A stretch of 64,000 bases of DNA from UBA2387 sp019454665. GTDB taxonomy: Bacteria > Armatimonadota > Fimbriimonadia > Fimbriimonadales > Fimbriimonadaceae. The position numbers were made by a program, and so were the translations under genes. The notes beneath the pieces are model-generated. The model saw only the letters and a list, made by a program, of their open reading frames with translations. It was not told the origin of the DNA and did not search any database. Shown here one piece after another: positions 44,894 through 53,635 of this stretch; position 1 is the first letter of the stretch; every line of letters starts with the position of its first letter. The stretch is from positions 124,001 through 188,000 of the forward strand of contig BTVX01000002.1 in assembly GCA_045862995.1 (NCBI GenBank), read 5' to 3'.

Positions 44894-45916
44894 ATGTCCC
44901 AGAAGATCAGCGCGACTGTCGTCGGTGCGACCGGATACACCGGTGCCGAGGCGTTGCGACTCCTCCTCGCCCACCCGAACGTCGGAAGCGTGCGCGCGAC
45001 CTCCGACCGGCTGGCGGGGCAGCCCTTGCGAACCTCGTGCCCTTGGCTCGACACCGATCTGATTCTGGAAGCCTACGACGCGAAGTCGGCGGCTGAGTCA
45101 GACGTCGTCTTTCTCTGCCAAAGCAACGGTGTCGCCATGCGCTTGGCGCCCGACCTGATCGAGCAGACGCGGGTGATTGACCTCTCCGCCGACTTCCGGC
45201 TCAAGGACCTCGACGAGTGGGAGGCGTGGTACCGCATGCCTCACGCCAGGCCGGCCGTTTGCGCCGAAGCGGTCTATGGCTTGCCCGAACTCGGCGACCG
45301 CAGGAGCATCGCGAAAGCGCGCATGATCGCCAACCCCGGATGCTACGTCACGGCGAGTCTGTTGGCGCTCGTTCCTCTCGAGCGGGCCGGGTTGATCCAC
45401 GGCACGCCGATCATTGACGCGAAGTCGGGGGTCTCGGGCGCGGGACGCTCGAAGGCCGACACCGAGTACCTGCTCTCCGAACTTGCCGGCTCGCTCAAGG
45501 CGTATGGCGTGGTCGGCCACCGGCACACTCCCGAGATCGAACAACTCCTGGGGCGGCCCGTGCGGTTCACGCCTCACCTGCTCCCTTTCCCAAGGGGCAT
45601 CCACGCCACGATCCACTTTCCGGTCGCCCGCGACACCACGGAGGAGCGGTTGCGCGCCGCGCTCAAGGTGTTCCACGGAGCGCATCCCTTCGTCCGCGTC
45701 TGCGACCCCGGATACTGGCCCTCGACCAAGGAGGTGCTGGGCACTAACTCGTGCCGGATCGCCTGTGCCGTGGACGAACGGACCCAGTTGGCCACCGTCG
45801 TCTCGGTCATTGACAACCTGATGAAGGGCGCGGCGGGCCAAGCGGTGCAGAATATGAACCTCATGTTCGGACTCCCCGAAACCACGGGCCTTCCCATCCA
45901 CGGAGTGTGGCCCTGA
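44894..45916 (+). CDS. argC: N-acetyl-gamma-glutamyl-phosphate reductase
   Basis: ArgC reduces N-acetylglutamyl phosphate to the semialdehyde in arginine synthesis. The 340-residue protein has the NADP motif VVGATGYTGAEALRLL at the start. The catalytic Cys150 is in the signature ANPGCYVT, and GHRHTPEIEQLL is the substrate-side region. It overlaps argJ at its end. argB and argD are not nearby. Confidence 0.97.
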   Translation: MSQKISATVVGATGYTGAEALRLLLAHPNVGSVRATSDRLAGQPLRTSCPWLDTDLILEAYDAKSAAESDVVFLCQSNGVAMRLAPDLIEQTRVIDLSADFRLKDLDEWEAWYRMPHARPAVCAEAVYGLPELGDRRSIAKARMIANPGCYVTASLLALVPLERAGLIHGTPIIDAKSGVSGAGRSKADTEYLLSELAGSLKAYGVVGHRHTPEIEQLLGRPVRFTPHLLPFPRGIHATIHFPVARDTTEERLRAALKVFHGAHPFVRVCDPGYWPSTKEVLGTNSCRIACAVDERTQLATVVSVIDNLMKGAAGQAVQNMNLMFGLPETTGLPIHGVWP

Positions 45917-47058
45917 CCATGCCCAAGGGCTTTCTTTATTCCGGCGTGCGCTGCGGCCTGAAGAACAAGCGCCGGGACCTTGGCTTGCTGTGGAGCGAGA
46001 CGCCTTCGGTGGGCGCGGGCGTGTTCACGCAGAACCTCGTGCGGGCCTCGTGCGTGGATTACAGCCGCAGCGTTGTGGATTCTGGACGGCTCCAGGGCAT
46101 CGTGGTCAACAGCGGCAACGCGAACTGCATGACGGGCGAGCAGGGCGAGGCGAACACGCGCCGCATGGCCCAGCTTGCGGCCGAACATCTGGAACTGGAC
46201 AGCGAGTGGATCGCCGTGGCGTCCACGGGCGTGATCGGTCAGCAGATCGCGATGGACAAGGTCGAGAAGGGCATCCGCGAGGCCGCCGTCCATGGAAGCA
46301 GCGATCCGCAGCCGTTCGCCGAAGCCATCATGACCACCGACCTCGTCGAAAAGACGAGCGAGATCGCCCTCGGTGGCGGGAGCATCCGGGGTATCGCCAA
46401 AGGCTCGGGCATGATCGAGCCCAACATGGCCACGATGCTGGCCTTCATCGCGACCGACCTCGTGGTGGATGCGCCCACGTTGGATCGCGCCCTGCGGGCG
46501 GCCGTGGCGAACAGCTTCAACGCGCTCACCGTGGATGGCGACACGTCCACCAACGATATGGTGCTGGCGATGGCGAACGGGGCCAGCGGCCACCAGCCCA
46601 CCTATCCCGAGTTCGCCCACGCGTTGGAGCAGGTCTGCGTGGACCTCGCCAAGCAGGTGGCCCGCGACGGAGAAGGCGCGACCAAGCTCATCGAGGTCTG
46701 GGTGCGCGGCAGCGACGACCCCAAGCGAGTGGCCAAGACGATCGCCAACTCGCCGCTCGTCAAGACGGCCATGTTCGGCTGCGACCCCAATTGGGGGCGC
46801 ATTCTGGCCGCAGCGGGCCGTTCCGGCGTGGCCTTCGAGCCAACCCTTGCGACCCTGACGTTGGCGGCTTCGGGAAGGCGGCATCTGCTTTGCCGAAACG
46901 GAACTCCCCAAACCTTCGACGCCGCTGAAGCGTCTCAAGACCTAAAGGCAGAATCGGTGCGGATCGAGCTCGATTTGGGACCCGGCGAAGAAGCCGTCGT
47001 TTACACGTGCGACTTCGGCTACGGGTATGTGCGGATCAACGCCGAGTACCACACGTGA
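45907..47058 (+). CDS. argJ: Bifunctional ornithine acetyltransferase / N-acetylglutamate synthase
   Basis: ArgJ recycles the acetyl group from acetylornithine to glutamate, making the arginine pathway cyclic. The proenzyme is cleaved before the Thr in KGSGMIEPNMATMLAF; this Thr is residue 172 counting from the ATG at 45919. The frame opens with a GTG at 45907, overlapping argC by 10 bases, but the ATG at 45919 is the likelier start. C-terminal MFGCDPNWGRILAAAGRSG is conserved. Whether it also uses acetyl-CoA cannot be told. Confidence 0.96.
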   Translation: MALTMPKGFLYSGVRCGLKNKRRDLGLLWSETPSVGAGVFTQNLVRASCVDYSRSVVDSGRLQGIVVNSGNANCMTGEQGEANTRRMAQLAAEHLELDSEWIAVASTGVIGQQIAMDKVEKGIREAAVHGSSDPQPFAEAIMTTDLVEKTSEIALGGGSIRGIAKGSGMIEPNMATMLAFIATDLVVDAPTLDRALRAAVANSFNALTVDGDTSTNDMVLAMANGASGHQPTYPEFAHALEQVCVDLAKQVARDGEGATKLIEVWVRGSDDPKRVAKTIANSPLVKTAMFGCDPNWGRILAAAGRSGVAFEPTLATLTLAASGRRHLLCRNGTPQTFDAAEASQDLKAESVRIELDLGPGEEAVVYTCDFGYGYVRINAEYHT

Positions 47059-47077
47059 CGACGAAGTTGACGCCCCC

Positions 47078-48400
47078 ATGATGACCCGACGCATCCTCAT
47101 CGGCCTGGTGATCGGGCACATCCTGTTGGCGCTCGCCTATGCCGGTGCGATCCCCTACCGGACGGGAGGTAAACTGCTCAACCAGCCGGGGACCCACTTG
47201 GACATCGGCGCGCCCGACGAGCGCCAGCACGCCAACTACGTCCAACATATCCTCGACGGCAACGGCATTCCTGTCTTCAAGCCCAAGGACCCCAACCTTT
47301 ACGAGTCGTACCAGGCGCACCAGCCGCCCCTTTACTACGTCTTGGCCAGCACCTACGCGCGGGTGCTCGGCGTGTCGGATGTCGCCGACCCTTCGGCTGG
47401 CTTGCGCCTGCGGAGCTTCAGCGCGATCCTCGGCGGTTTGGCCGTGTGGGGCCTGTTTTGCCTTGGATATTGGGGGTTCAAGAGCGAACGGATCGGGCTG
47501 CTCACCGCCATGATCGGCGGCTTCATGCCGATGATGGTCGGGCTTTCGGCAGCGGTGGGCAACGACCCCATGCTCATCGCGGTTTGCACGTGGACGCTGG
47601 CGTTCCTGGCCAAAGCGTTGCGCGAGGGTTGGTGTTTCGGCAAGTCGGTGCCCATCGCGCTGTTGGTCGCAGTCGGCATCTACACCAAGACCAGCGCGCT
47701 GTCTCTGTTCATCCCCGTCGGCCTGGCGCTGTATCTCGGGCGAAAGGAGGTCTCGGAATCCAAGACGATCTGGCCCCATGCGCTCCTCGTGTTGATCGGC
47801 CCCCTGCTGTTGGCGCTTCCCTGGATGCTCCGAAACAACGGCCTCTATGGCGACCCGTTCGCGATCAAGGCGTTCGGCGAGGCGTTCACGGGGACCATGC
47901 AGGCCGAGACGCTCGCAAACCGCGCGGGCGGTTGGATTCCGTACTGGACCGCGGTCACCGAAGGAACGGTGTACAGCTTCTACGGAGTGTTCAGCTACTG
48001 GGACATCTTCTTCGACTTCCGCCTCTACCGCATCCTGATGGCGGCGACGCTGATCCTCGGCTTGGGGTGGACGCTTTCGTTCCGGGGCGACAAGGAGACG
48101 CGCGGCAGCGGCCTCGTGCAGATCGTGAACGCCGCGTTCTTCGCCACGGTGCTGGCGCTGTTCATCCGGTTCAACATGCAGTACTTCCAGGCGCAGGCCC
48201 GGTACCTGTACCCCGCGATCGGCCCCATCGCGTGCGCACTTGCGGTCGGAGCGGCGCAGTTCGGCTACAAGAACCGCAGGCTCACGTTGTTGGTCGCGCT
48301 CGGCTTCATGGTGCTTCTGAACGGGTATGTGCTGATGATCCTGCCGGGCGAGTTCGCGGCGCGGGTGGCCCGCGAAACGACCGCCGCGCCCGCACCGTAG
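47078..48400 (+). CDS. GT-C-like multi-pass membrane protein (possible glycosyltransferase)
   Basis: The 440-residue protein has about ten to twelve hydrophobic helices. A large first extracytoplasmic loop carries acidic and aromatic residues (HLDIGAPDERQHANYVQHIL). The DEx motif and QPPLYY resemble GT-C/DUF2142-type or dolichyl-phosphate-mannose-type glycosyltransferases, which use lipid-linked sugars. PWMLRNNGLYGDPF and RFNMQYFQAQARYLYPAIGP also fit that group. Two adjacent ATGs are possible starts. It follows argJ by about 20 bases, but a functional link is not evident. Confidence 0.7.
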   Translation: MMTRRILIGLVIGHILLALAYAGAIPYRTGGKLLNQPGTHLDIGAPDERQHANYVQHILDGNGIPVFKPKDPNLYESYQAHQPPLYYVLASTYARVLGVSDVADPSAGLRLRSFSAILGGLAVWGLFCLGYWGFKSERIGLLTAMIGGFMPMMVGLSAAVGNDPMLIAVCTWTLAFLAKALREGWCFGKSVPIALLVAVGIYTKTSALSLFIPVGLALYLGRKEVSESKTIWPHALLVLIGPLLLALPWMLRNNGLYGDPFAIKAFGEAFTGTMQAETLANRAGGWIPYWTAVTEGTVYSFYGVFSYWDIFFDFRLYRILMAATLILGLGWTLSFRGDKETRGSGLVQIVNAAFFATVLALFIRFNMQYFQAQARYLYPAIGPIACALAVGAAQFGYKNRRLTLLVALGFMVLLNGYVLMILPGEFAARVARETTAAPAP

Positions 48401-48462
48401 CAGACGTTCGGGTTTGGTTTGGCGCATACTTGGCGTCAGAAACCCTCGGGTGACGACCGACC

Positions 48463-49470
48463 ATGATCAAGCTCAACACCATCGCCCTCGCCGTCGCGGC
48501 CCTGGCCCTTGTGGTCGGCTGCTCCGCCCCCAAAGAAGAGTCCGCATCCGGCGACTCCAAGCCCACCGAAGCCGCGCCGTTCAAGGTCGCCCTTCTCACA
48601 CCGGGCCCTGTGAGCGACGCGGGCTGGAGCGCCATGGCCTATCGCGGCCTCAAAGCCATCGAAGTCGAGACCGGTGCGCAGGTCAACAACCAGGAAGCGG
48701 GCGGCACCCAGATCAAGGACGCCATGCGATCCTACGCGCGGCAGGGCTACAAGCTCGTGTTCGGGCACGGCTTCGAATACAACGAGCCCGCCATCGAGGT
48801 GGCCAAGGACTTCCCGGAGACGGTCTTTGTCAGCAGTTCCGGTGGCCAGACCGCCGACAACGTGGGCGCGTTCCGGTTTTACTTGGAACAAGGCTTCTAT
48901 CTGGCCGGCGTCATGGCGGCCAAGATGAGCAAGTCCGGCGTGGTCGGCATGGTCGGCGGCGACGACGTGCCCTCGATCCGTTCGACGTTCAAGGCGTTTC
49001 GCGCCGGAGCGATCGACACCAACCCCGCCATCCAAGTGAAGGAGGTCTTCACCAACTCGGGTCAGGACATCGCCAAAGCGAAGCAAGCCACGGAGAAACT
49101 GATCGAGGAAGGCGCGGATTTCGTCATCCACCAAGCCAACGCCGCGGCCCAAGGCGTGTTCGACGCGTGCGCCGAGAAGAACGTCTATGCGTTCGGCGCC
49201 AACGCAGACCAGAACGACAACCCGAGCGGCCGTGTGATCGCCAGCGCCGTGATCCTCGCCGAACCCGCCTTCGTGGCCCTGGCCAAGAAGGTCAAAGAGG
49301 GCGGCTACAAGGGCGGCATCGAACTCATGGGGATGGACATCGGCGCGATTGACTTTGTGGTCAACCCTGCCATGAGGACGGTCATTCCCCCGGATGTGAT
49401 CACCCTGCTGGACGAGATCAAGGCCCAGATCAAGGATGGGCGGCGAACGGTTCCGAAAGACGAGTTCTGA
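48463..49470 (+). CDS. BMP-family substrate-binding lipoprotein (nucleoside-type ABC importer)
   Basis: The 335-residue protein has a lipoprotein signal peptide with the lipidated Cys20 (LALVVGC). The body matches the Bmp/PnrA/YufN family, whose known members bind purine nucleosides: FKVALLTPGPVSDAGWSAMAYRGL is the N-terminal strand, and SSGGQTADNVGAFRF and VGMVGGDDVPSIRSTFKAF follow. It leads a six-gene plus-strand operon. The ligand is inferred from the family only; the downstream pterin genes raise the possibility of a pterin or related ligand. Confidence 0.93.
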   Translation: MIKLNTIALAVAALALVVGCSAPKEESASGDSKPTEAAPFKVALLTPGPVSDAGWSAMAYRGLKAIEVETGAQVNNQEAGGTQIKDAMRSYARQGYKLVFGHGFEYNEPAIEVAKDFPETVFVSSSGGQTADNVGAFRFYLEQGFYLAGVMAAKMSKSGVVGMVGGDDVPSIRSTFKAFRAGAIDTNPAIQVKEVFTNSGQDIAKAKQATEKLIEEGADFVIHQANAAAQGVFDACAEKNVYAFGANADQNDNPSGRVIASAVILAEPAFVALAKKVKEGGYKGGIELMGMDIGAIDFVVNPAMRTVIPPDVITLLDEIKAQIKDGRRTVPKDEF

Positions 49471-49480
49471 CGCGACCACG

Positions 49481-50932
49481 ATGCAGCCGTTGATCGCCAT
49501 TCGCGGCCTGTGCAAGCGATTCGGGCCCGTTCAGGCGCTCAGGAACGTGTCCGCGTCGTTCGAGGCCGGCGAGGTGCACGCCGTGTTGGGCGAGAACGGG
49601 GCGGGCAAGTCCACGCTGGTCAACCTGCTCGCCGGCTTCTTGATGCCCGATGTAGGTTCGCTCGAACTCGACGGCGCGCCGTTGCCCCTGGGCGACCCCG
49701 TGGCGATCCGCAACATGGGTGTTGCGATGGTCCACCAGCACTTCATGTTGGTGCCCGAGTTCACCGTCGCCGAGAACTTGGCTCTCGCCCGAATGGGCCG
49801 CAGGTTCGAGCGGCTGGAGCCGCTTGAACGCGCGGGAGCCTCGCTTGCGATGGCCGAGCGGTTGGGCTGGACGCTCGATCCCAGGGCCCGCACCGGCGAC
49901 CTGCCCGTGGGCGTCCAGCAACGCATCGAGATTCTCAAAGCGCTGGGCGACGACCGCCGCGTCCTCATCCTCGACGAGCCGACCGCCGTCCTCGGTCCCG
50001 ACGAGGTCGAAGAACTGTTTCGCGTGCTTCGCGACCTACACGACAAAGGCATGGCTATCCTGCTGATCGCCCACAAACTCAGCGAGGTCATGGCCGTTGC
50101 CGACCGTGCGACCGTGTTGCGCCGAGGCGAGGTTGTCGCCACCGCGCCGATCGCCGAGGTGGACGAGGCGACGTTGGCGGCCTGGATGGTCGGCGACGTG
50201 CCGCCCCGAGCCGTCCGAGCCTCCATAGAGTCTCGCGCCAAGTTTCAAGGGCTGCGTCTTTCTGGATTGCAGGTCCTGGGAGACCGGGGCGAGTCGGCGA
50301 TCACGGACCTGGGCTTGGAGGTGCCCCGGGGTGTGATCGTCGGGATCGGCGGCGTGGACGGCAACGGGCAGGTCGAGCTTGCGGAAGCCATCGTCGGCGT
50401 GCGGGGCTTCAGTGGGGAACTGGTCTGGGTGCCGCATGGAGAACCCGCGGTCGCCTACATCCCCCAGAGCCGCCAGAAAGACGGCTTGGCCCTCAAGATG
50501 TCGGTCCTCGACAATCTCGCCATCGCCGGGCACCAGCGGGAGGACATGCGGCGCGGCCCCTTCCTTAGGTCGCGCGCGTTGGCCCACTGGGGCAGCGAAC
50601 TGGTGGGCCAGTACGCGATCAAAGTCGGTGCCCTGGAAGACCCCGTGGGTTCGCTGAGCGGAGGCAACCAGCAAAAGGTGGTCGTAGCCCGGGAACTCGA
50701 CCGCAAACCCGACCTCGTCGTGGCCGTCAACCCCACGCGCGGCCTCGATGTGCGCGCGGCCCGGTTCGTCCACGAACAATTGGCCCAGGCACGGGACCGA
50801 GGCGCGGCGGTCCTCCTGATTTCGACCGACCTCGACGAATTGGCGGCCATGGCCGACGAGACGTTCTTCCTTCTGGGCGGCCGTCTGCGGTCGGGCGACG
50901 GGGCCGAGGCGCTCGTGGGGGGTAAGGCGTGA
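49481..50932 (+). CDS. Nucleoside-type ABC transporter ATPase (two ABC domains)
   Basis: The 483-residue protein has two ABC domains as in RbsA/YufO. The first is complete: Walker A GENGAGKST near residue 40, a signature-like LPVGVQQR, and Walker B VLILDEPTAVL. The second has a degenerate Walker A (GVDGNGQVELAEA), normal for this family, but keeps the signature LSGGNQQKVVVARELDRKPDL. The ATG at 49481 comes 10 bases after the bmp stop. It overlaps the first permease by GTGA. Confidence 0.95.
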   Translation: MQPLIAIRGLCKRFGPVQALRNVSASFEAGEVHAVLGENGAGKSTLVNLLAGFLMPDVGSLELDGAPLPLGDPVAIRNMGVAMVHQHFMLVPEFTVAENLALARMGRRFERLEPLERAGASLAMAERLGWTLDPRARTGDLPVGVQQRIEILKALGDDRRVLILDEPTAVLGPDEVEELFRVLRDLHDKGMAILLIAHKLSEVMAVADRATVLRRGEVVATAPIAEVDEATLAAWMVGDVPPRAVRASIESRAKFQGLRLSGLQVLGDRGESAITDLGLEVPRGVIVGIGGVDGNGQVELAEAIVGVRGFSGELVWVPHGEPAVAYIPQSRQKDGLALKMSVLDNLAIAGHQREDMRRGPFLRSRALAHWGSELVGQYAIKVGALEDPVGSLSGGNQQKVVVARELDRKPDLVVAVNPTRGLDVRAARFVHEQLAQARDRGAAVLLISTDLDELAAMADETFFLLGGRLRSGDGAEALVGGKA

Positions 50933-51960
50933 CGAAGGCGTTGCTTCCCGCGCTCGGTGCGCTGCTGGGCCTGACGCTGGCACTGGTGCTGACGCTGGTC
51001 GTGTTCGGGTTGCCCGTGGCAGACTCGCTTCGCCTGATCTGGGAAGGTTCCGTGGGTTCCTCGGGCGGGTGGATGCGGACGGCGGTCAAGGCGACTCCGC
51101 TCATGCTCATGGGCCTCGGCATGGCCGTTGCGTGGCGGGCGGGCATGTACAACATAGGCGGGGAAGGCCAATTCTTGGCGGGCGCCTTGGGCGGCGCAGC
51201 GGCAGCCAAATTCTTGACGGCGGTGCCGGCGTTGGCGCTGAAGCCGCTGGTGTTGGCCTCGGGCTTCGTGTGGGGCGGGCTGTTCGCGCTCATCGCCGGG
51301 TGGCTCCTCGTGAAGCGGGGCGTGAACGTGGTGATCTCGACCATCCTGCTCAACTTCGTCGCCATCCAGCTGTTCGAGTGGGCGTTGACGGGGCCCCTTC
51401 AGGAAGCCAAAGGCCGCACTCCGCAGACCGACCGCCTGCCCGAAACGATGATGCTGTTCCGGTTCGACCGGCAAAACGACCTCCACTCGGGCGTGCTGAT
51501 CGCGTTGGTCGCCGTCGTGGTCGTCTACGCCATCCTGTTCCTCACGCCTACCGGTTTCCGCATTCGGCTGGCGGGCGAGAACCCCCAGGCCGCGCGGGCC
51601 AACCGCATCCCGCCCGGTCGCTACCAACTCGTCGCGATGGCCCTGAGCGGTGGCTTGTGCGGTTTGGCGGCCAGCGTCGAGTTCCTGGGCATCACGGGGC
51701 AACTGGCCAAAGGTTTCAACCAGCAACTCGGGTTCATTGCGATCCCCGTGGCGTTGCTGGGGAACCTTCATCCCGTGGGCGTCGGCCTGAGCGCGGTGTA
51801 CTTCGGCGGGCTGTTTGCGGGGTCCGAGAACCTGGCCCGGTTCAGCAACTTCGGCACGACCGTGATGTTCGTGATTCAGGGCGCTGCGGTGTTGGCCTAT
51901 GTCGGCGTACGGACCGTCTTGGAGCGCCGTCAACTCGCGGGTGCGGAGGTCGAGTCGTGA
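50929..51960 (+). CDS. Nucleoside-type ABC permease 1
   Basis: The 343-residue permease of the YufP/BPD_transp_2 family has eight to ten hydrophobic helices. The family hallmark MYNIGGEGQFLAGALGGAAAAKFL lies near residue 70, and the cytoplasmic loop RLAGENPQAARANRIPPGRYQL near 210. It starts with GTG overlapping the ATPase stop and is itself overlapped by permease 2. The two permeases should form a heterodimer. Confidence 0.93.
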   Translation: MTKALLPALGALLGLTLALVLTLVVFGLPVADSLRLIWEGSVGSSGGWMRTAVKATPLMLMGLGMAVAWRAGMYNIGGEGQFLAGALGGAAAAKFLTAVPALALKPLVLASGFVWGGLFALIAGWLLVKRGVNVVISTILLNFVAIQLFEWALTGPLQEAKGRTPQTDRLPETMMLFRFDRQNDLHSGVLIALVAVVVVYAILFLTPTGFRIRLAGENPQAARANRIPPGRYQLVAMALSGGLCGLAASVEFLGITGQLAKGFNQQLGFIAIPVALLGNLHPVGVGLSAVYFGGLFAGSENLARFSNFGTTVMFVIQGAAVLAYVGVRTVLERRQLAGAEVES

Positions 51961-52820
51961 GCGCCATGCTGGCCGTGCTGATGTACGCCACCCCGCTGGC
52001 CCTCGCCGCCCTGGGCGAGACGGTCGTCCAGAAAGCGGGCGTCATCCACATCGGCATCGAGGGCACCATGCTGGCGGGTGCCTTCTTCGGCATGTTGGCC
52101 ACCCTTGCGAGCGGCAATCCCTGGGTCGGTTTGGGCGTGGGCGTCGTGGTCGGTGTCACTCTGGCCCTGCTCTCGAGCGTGTTCGCGTTGACGCTCACCG
52201 TGGATCAGGTCGTCGTCGGGACAGCCGTGAACTTGCTGGCGCTTGGTTTGACGCGGACGATGTTCGCCATGCGGTTCGGCGCGAGCGGAGAGCTGCTCAG
52301 CGTGCCCAAGGTGCCTTCCTGGCAGGGGCTCGATGCCGTGATGGTGGTCGCGGTGCTGCTGGCGGTCGCCACGCACGGGGTGCTGTTCCGGACGTCGTGG
52401 GGGTTGGCGTTGCGCTCGGCGGGCGAGTACCCCCAAGCAGCCGAGGCCGCTGGTTTCTCGGTCCTTCGGCTCCGCTATGCGGCCTTGGTCTACGGCGGCG
52501 CGATGGCTGGGCTCGGCGGTGCGTATCTCTCGTTGGGAATCGCGGGCTCGTTCGCCGACAACATGACGGCGGGGCGCGGATTCCTCGCGATCGCCATGGT
52601 GACCTTTGGACGTTGGAAGCCCGTTCCCGTGCTCGGGGCGTGCCTGTTGCTTGGCTGGCTGGATGGACTCCAGTTCACGTTCCAGGCCAAAGGCGTGCAA
52701 CTGCCGTTCCAGTTGTTCCTTGCGCTGCCCTATGTCGCTGCCCTGTTGGTGCTGGCGGGCATGGGTCGCGGCGCGCATGCCCCGGCGGCTCTGGCGATCC
52801 CGTTCCGGAGGGCGCGATGA
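51957..52820 (+). CDS. Nucleoside-type ABC permease 2
   Basis: The 287-residue permease of the YufQ type has the hallmark KAGVIHIGIEGTMLAGAFFGML near the start and the coupling loop SAGEYPQAAEAAGFSVLRLRY near residue 155. Eight or so membrane helices are visible. GTG at 51957 overlaps permease 1. The stop overlaps the start of the pterin-synthase gene (ATGA), so the transporter and pterin genes are translationally coupled. Confidence 0.93.
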   Translation: MSAMLAVLMYATPLALAALGETVVQKAGVIHIGIEGTMLAGAFFGMLATLASGNPWVGLGVGVVVGVTLALLSSVFALTLTVDQVVVGTAVNLLALGLTRTMFAMRFGASGELLSVPKVPSWQGLDAVMVVAVLLAVATHGVLFRTSWGLALRSAGEYPQAAEAAGFSVLRLRYAALVYGGAMAGLGGAYLSLGIAGSFADNMTAGRGFLAIAMVTFGRWKPVPVLGACLLLGWLDGLQFTFQAKGVQLPFQLFLALPYVAALLVLAGMGRGAHAPAALAIPFRRAR

Positions 52821-53635
52821 CGATTCTCGAACGCCGCGTCGTCTTCTCGAGCGGTCATCGTTACTGGGATCCTTCGCTGGACGCCGAAGCCAACCTTGTG
52901 CGTTTCGGGCGATGGGCATCGCCCTACAACCACGGTCACAACTATGTGGCGTGGGTGGCGATCGCGGGCGAGGTCGAGCCCGCCTCGGGCATGGTGGTCA
53001 ACATCAAAGACCTCGACGCCATCCTGCAGGCCCGGCTGGTCGGCGTGCTCGATCAGCGCAGCCTGAACGACGAGGTGCTCTTCTTCCGCGACCGGTCGCC
53101 GTCGCTCGAGAACCTGCTGGCCTTCTGTCGCGAGCAGATCGAACCCGAACTGCCGCCCTCCGTTCGGCTCGTCTCCATACGCGTAGCCGAAACCGAAACG
53201 CTCTCCGCCACCCTCAGTCTTGAACCCGCCCCTATGATCAGCCTCACCCGCACCTACGAGTTCGCCGCCTCGCATCGCTTGCACAGCCCCCACCTATCCG
53301 ACGAGGAGAACGTGCTCGCCTACGGCAAGTGCAACCACGTCCACGGCCACGGGCACAACTACGTCCTAGAAGTCACGGTCTCGGGCGAGCCCGACCCCGC
53401 GAGCGGCATGCTGGTGGACCTCGACCACCTCGACACGGTCGTGGAAAGGGAAGTCGTGGACCGCTACGACCACCGCAACTTGGATGTGGACGTCGAAGAG
53501 TTGCGCGGCCAGGTCACCACCAGCGAGAACGTGGCGAAGGCCATCTTCGACCGCTTGGATGGTGCGATTGGAAGTCTCCTGACAAGGGTTCGTCTGCTGG
53601 AGACCGCCCGCAACGCGTTCGAGGTGCGGCGATGA
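52817..53635 (+). CDS. Tandem 6-pyruvoyl-tetrahydropterin synthase-like protein, first domain degenerate
   Basis: The 272-residue protein contains two PTPS/QueD folds in a row. Domain 2 (from Met140) looks active: zinc His153, His178 and His180, catalytic Cys172 in the eukaryote-like pattern C-x5-H-G-H-N-Y, the Asp218-His219 pair in YDHRNLD, and the pterin-anchoring Glu262. Domain 1 keeps the zinc ligands (His14, His39, His41) and the Glu (about 125). However, the Cys position is Trp33 and the catalytic Asp-His has become Asp-Gln (LDQRSLN), so it should be inactive. PTPS makes 6-pyruvoyl-tetrahydropterin from dihydroneopterin triphosphate; QueD relatives make carboxytetrahydropterin. It sits between an ABC importer and a short-chain dehydrogenase, with 4-base overlaps on both sides. 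Confidence 0.88.
   Translation: MTILERRVVFSSGHRYWDPSLDAEANLVRFGRWASPYNHGHNYVAWVAIAGEVEPASGMVVNIKDLDAILQARLVGVLDQRSLNDEVLFFRDRSPSLENLLAFCREQIEPELPPSVRLVSIRVAETETLSATLSLEPAPMISLTRTYEFAASHRLHSPHLSDEENVLAYGKCNHVHGHGHNYVLEVTVSGEPDPASGMLVDLDHLDTVVEREVVDRYDHRNLDVDVEELRGQVTTSENVAKAIFDRLDGAIGSLLTRVRLLETARNAFEVRR

Noticed and set aside
51069..53635. Long frames suggesting fusion of permease 2 or the pterin synthase to upstream sequence
   Set aside because: The extra N-terminal sequence is Arg/Gly-rich out-of-frame translation of the preceding permease. ATGA/GTGA starts inside give normal-length proteins.
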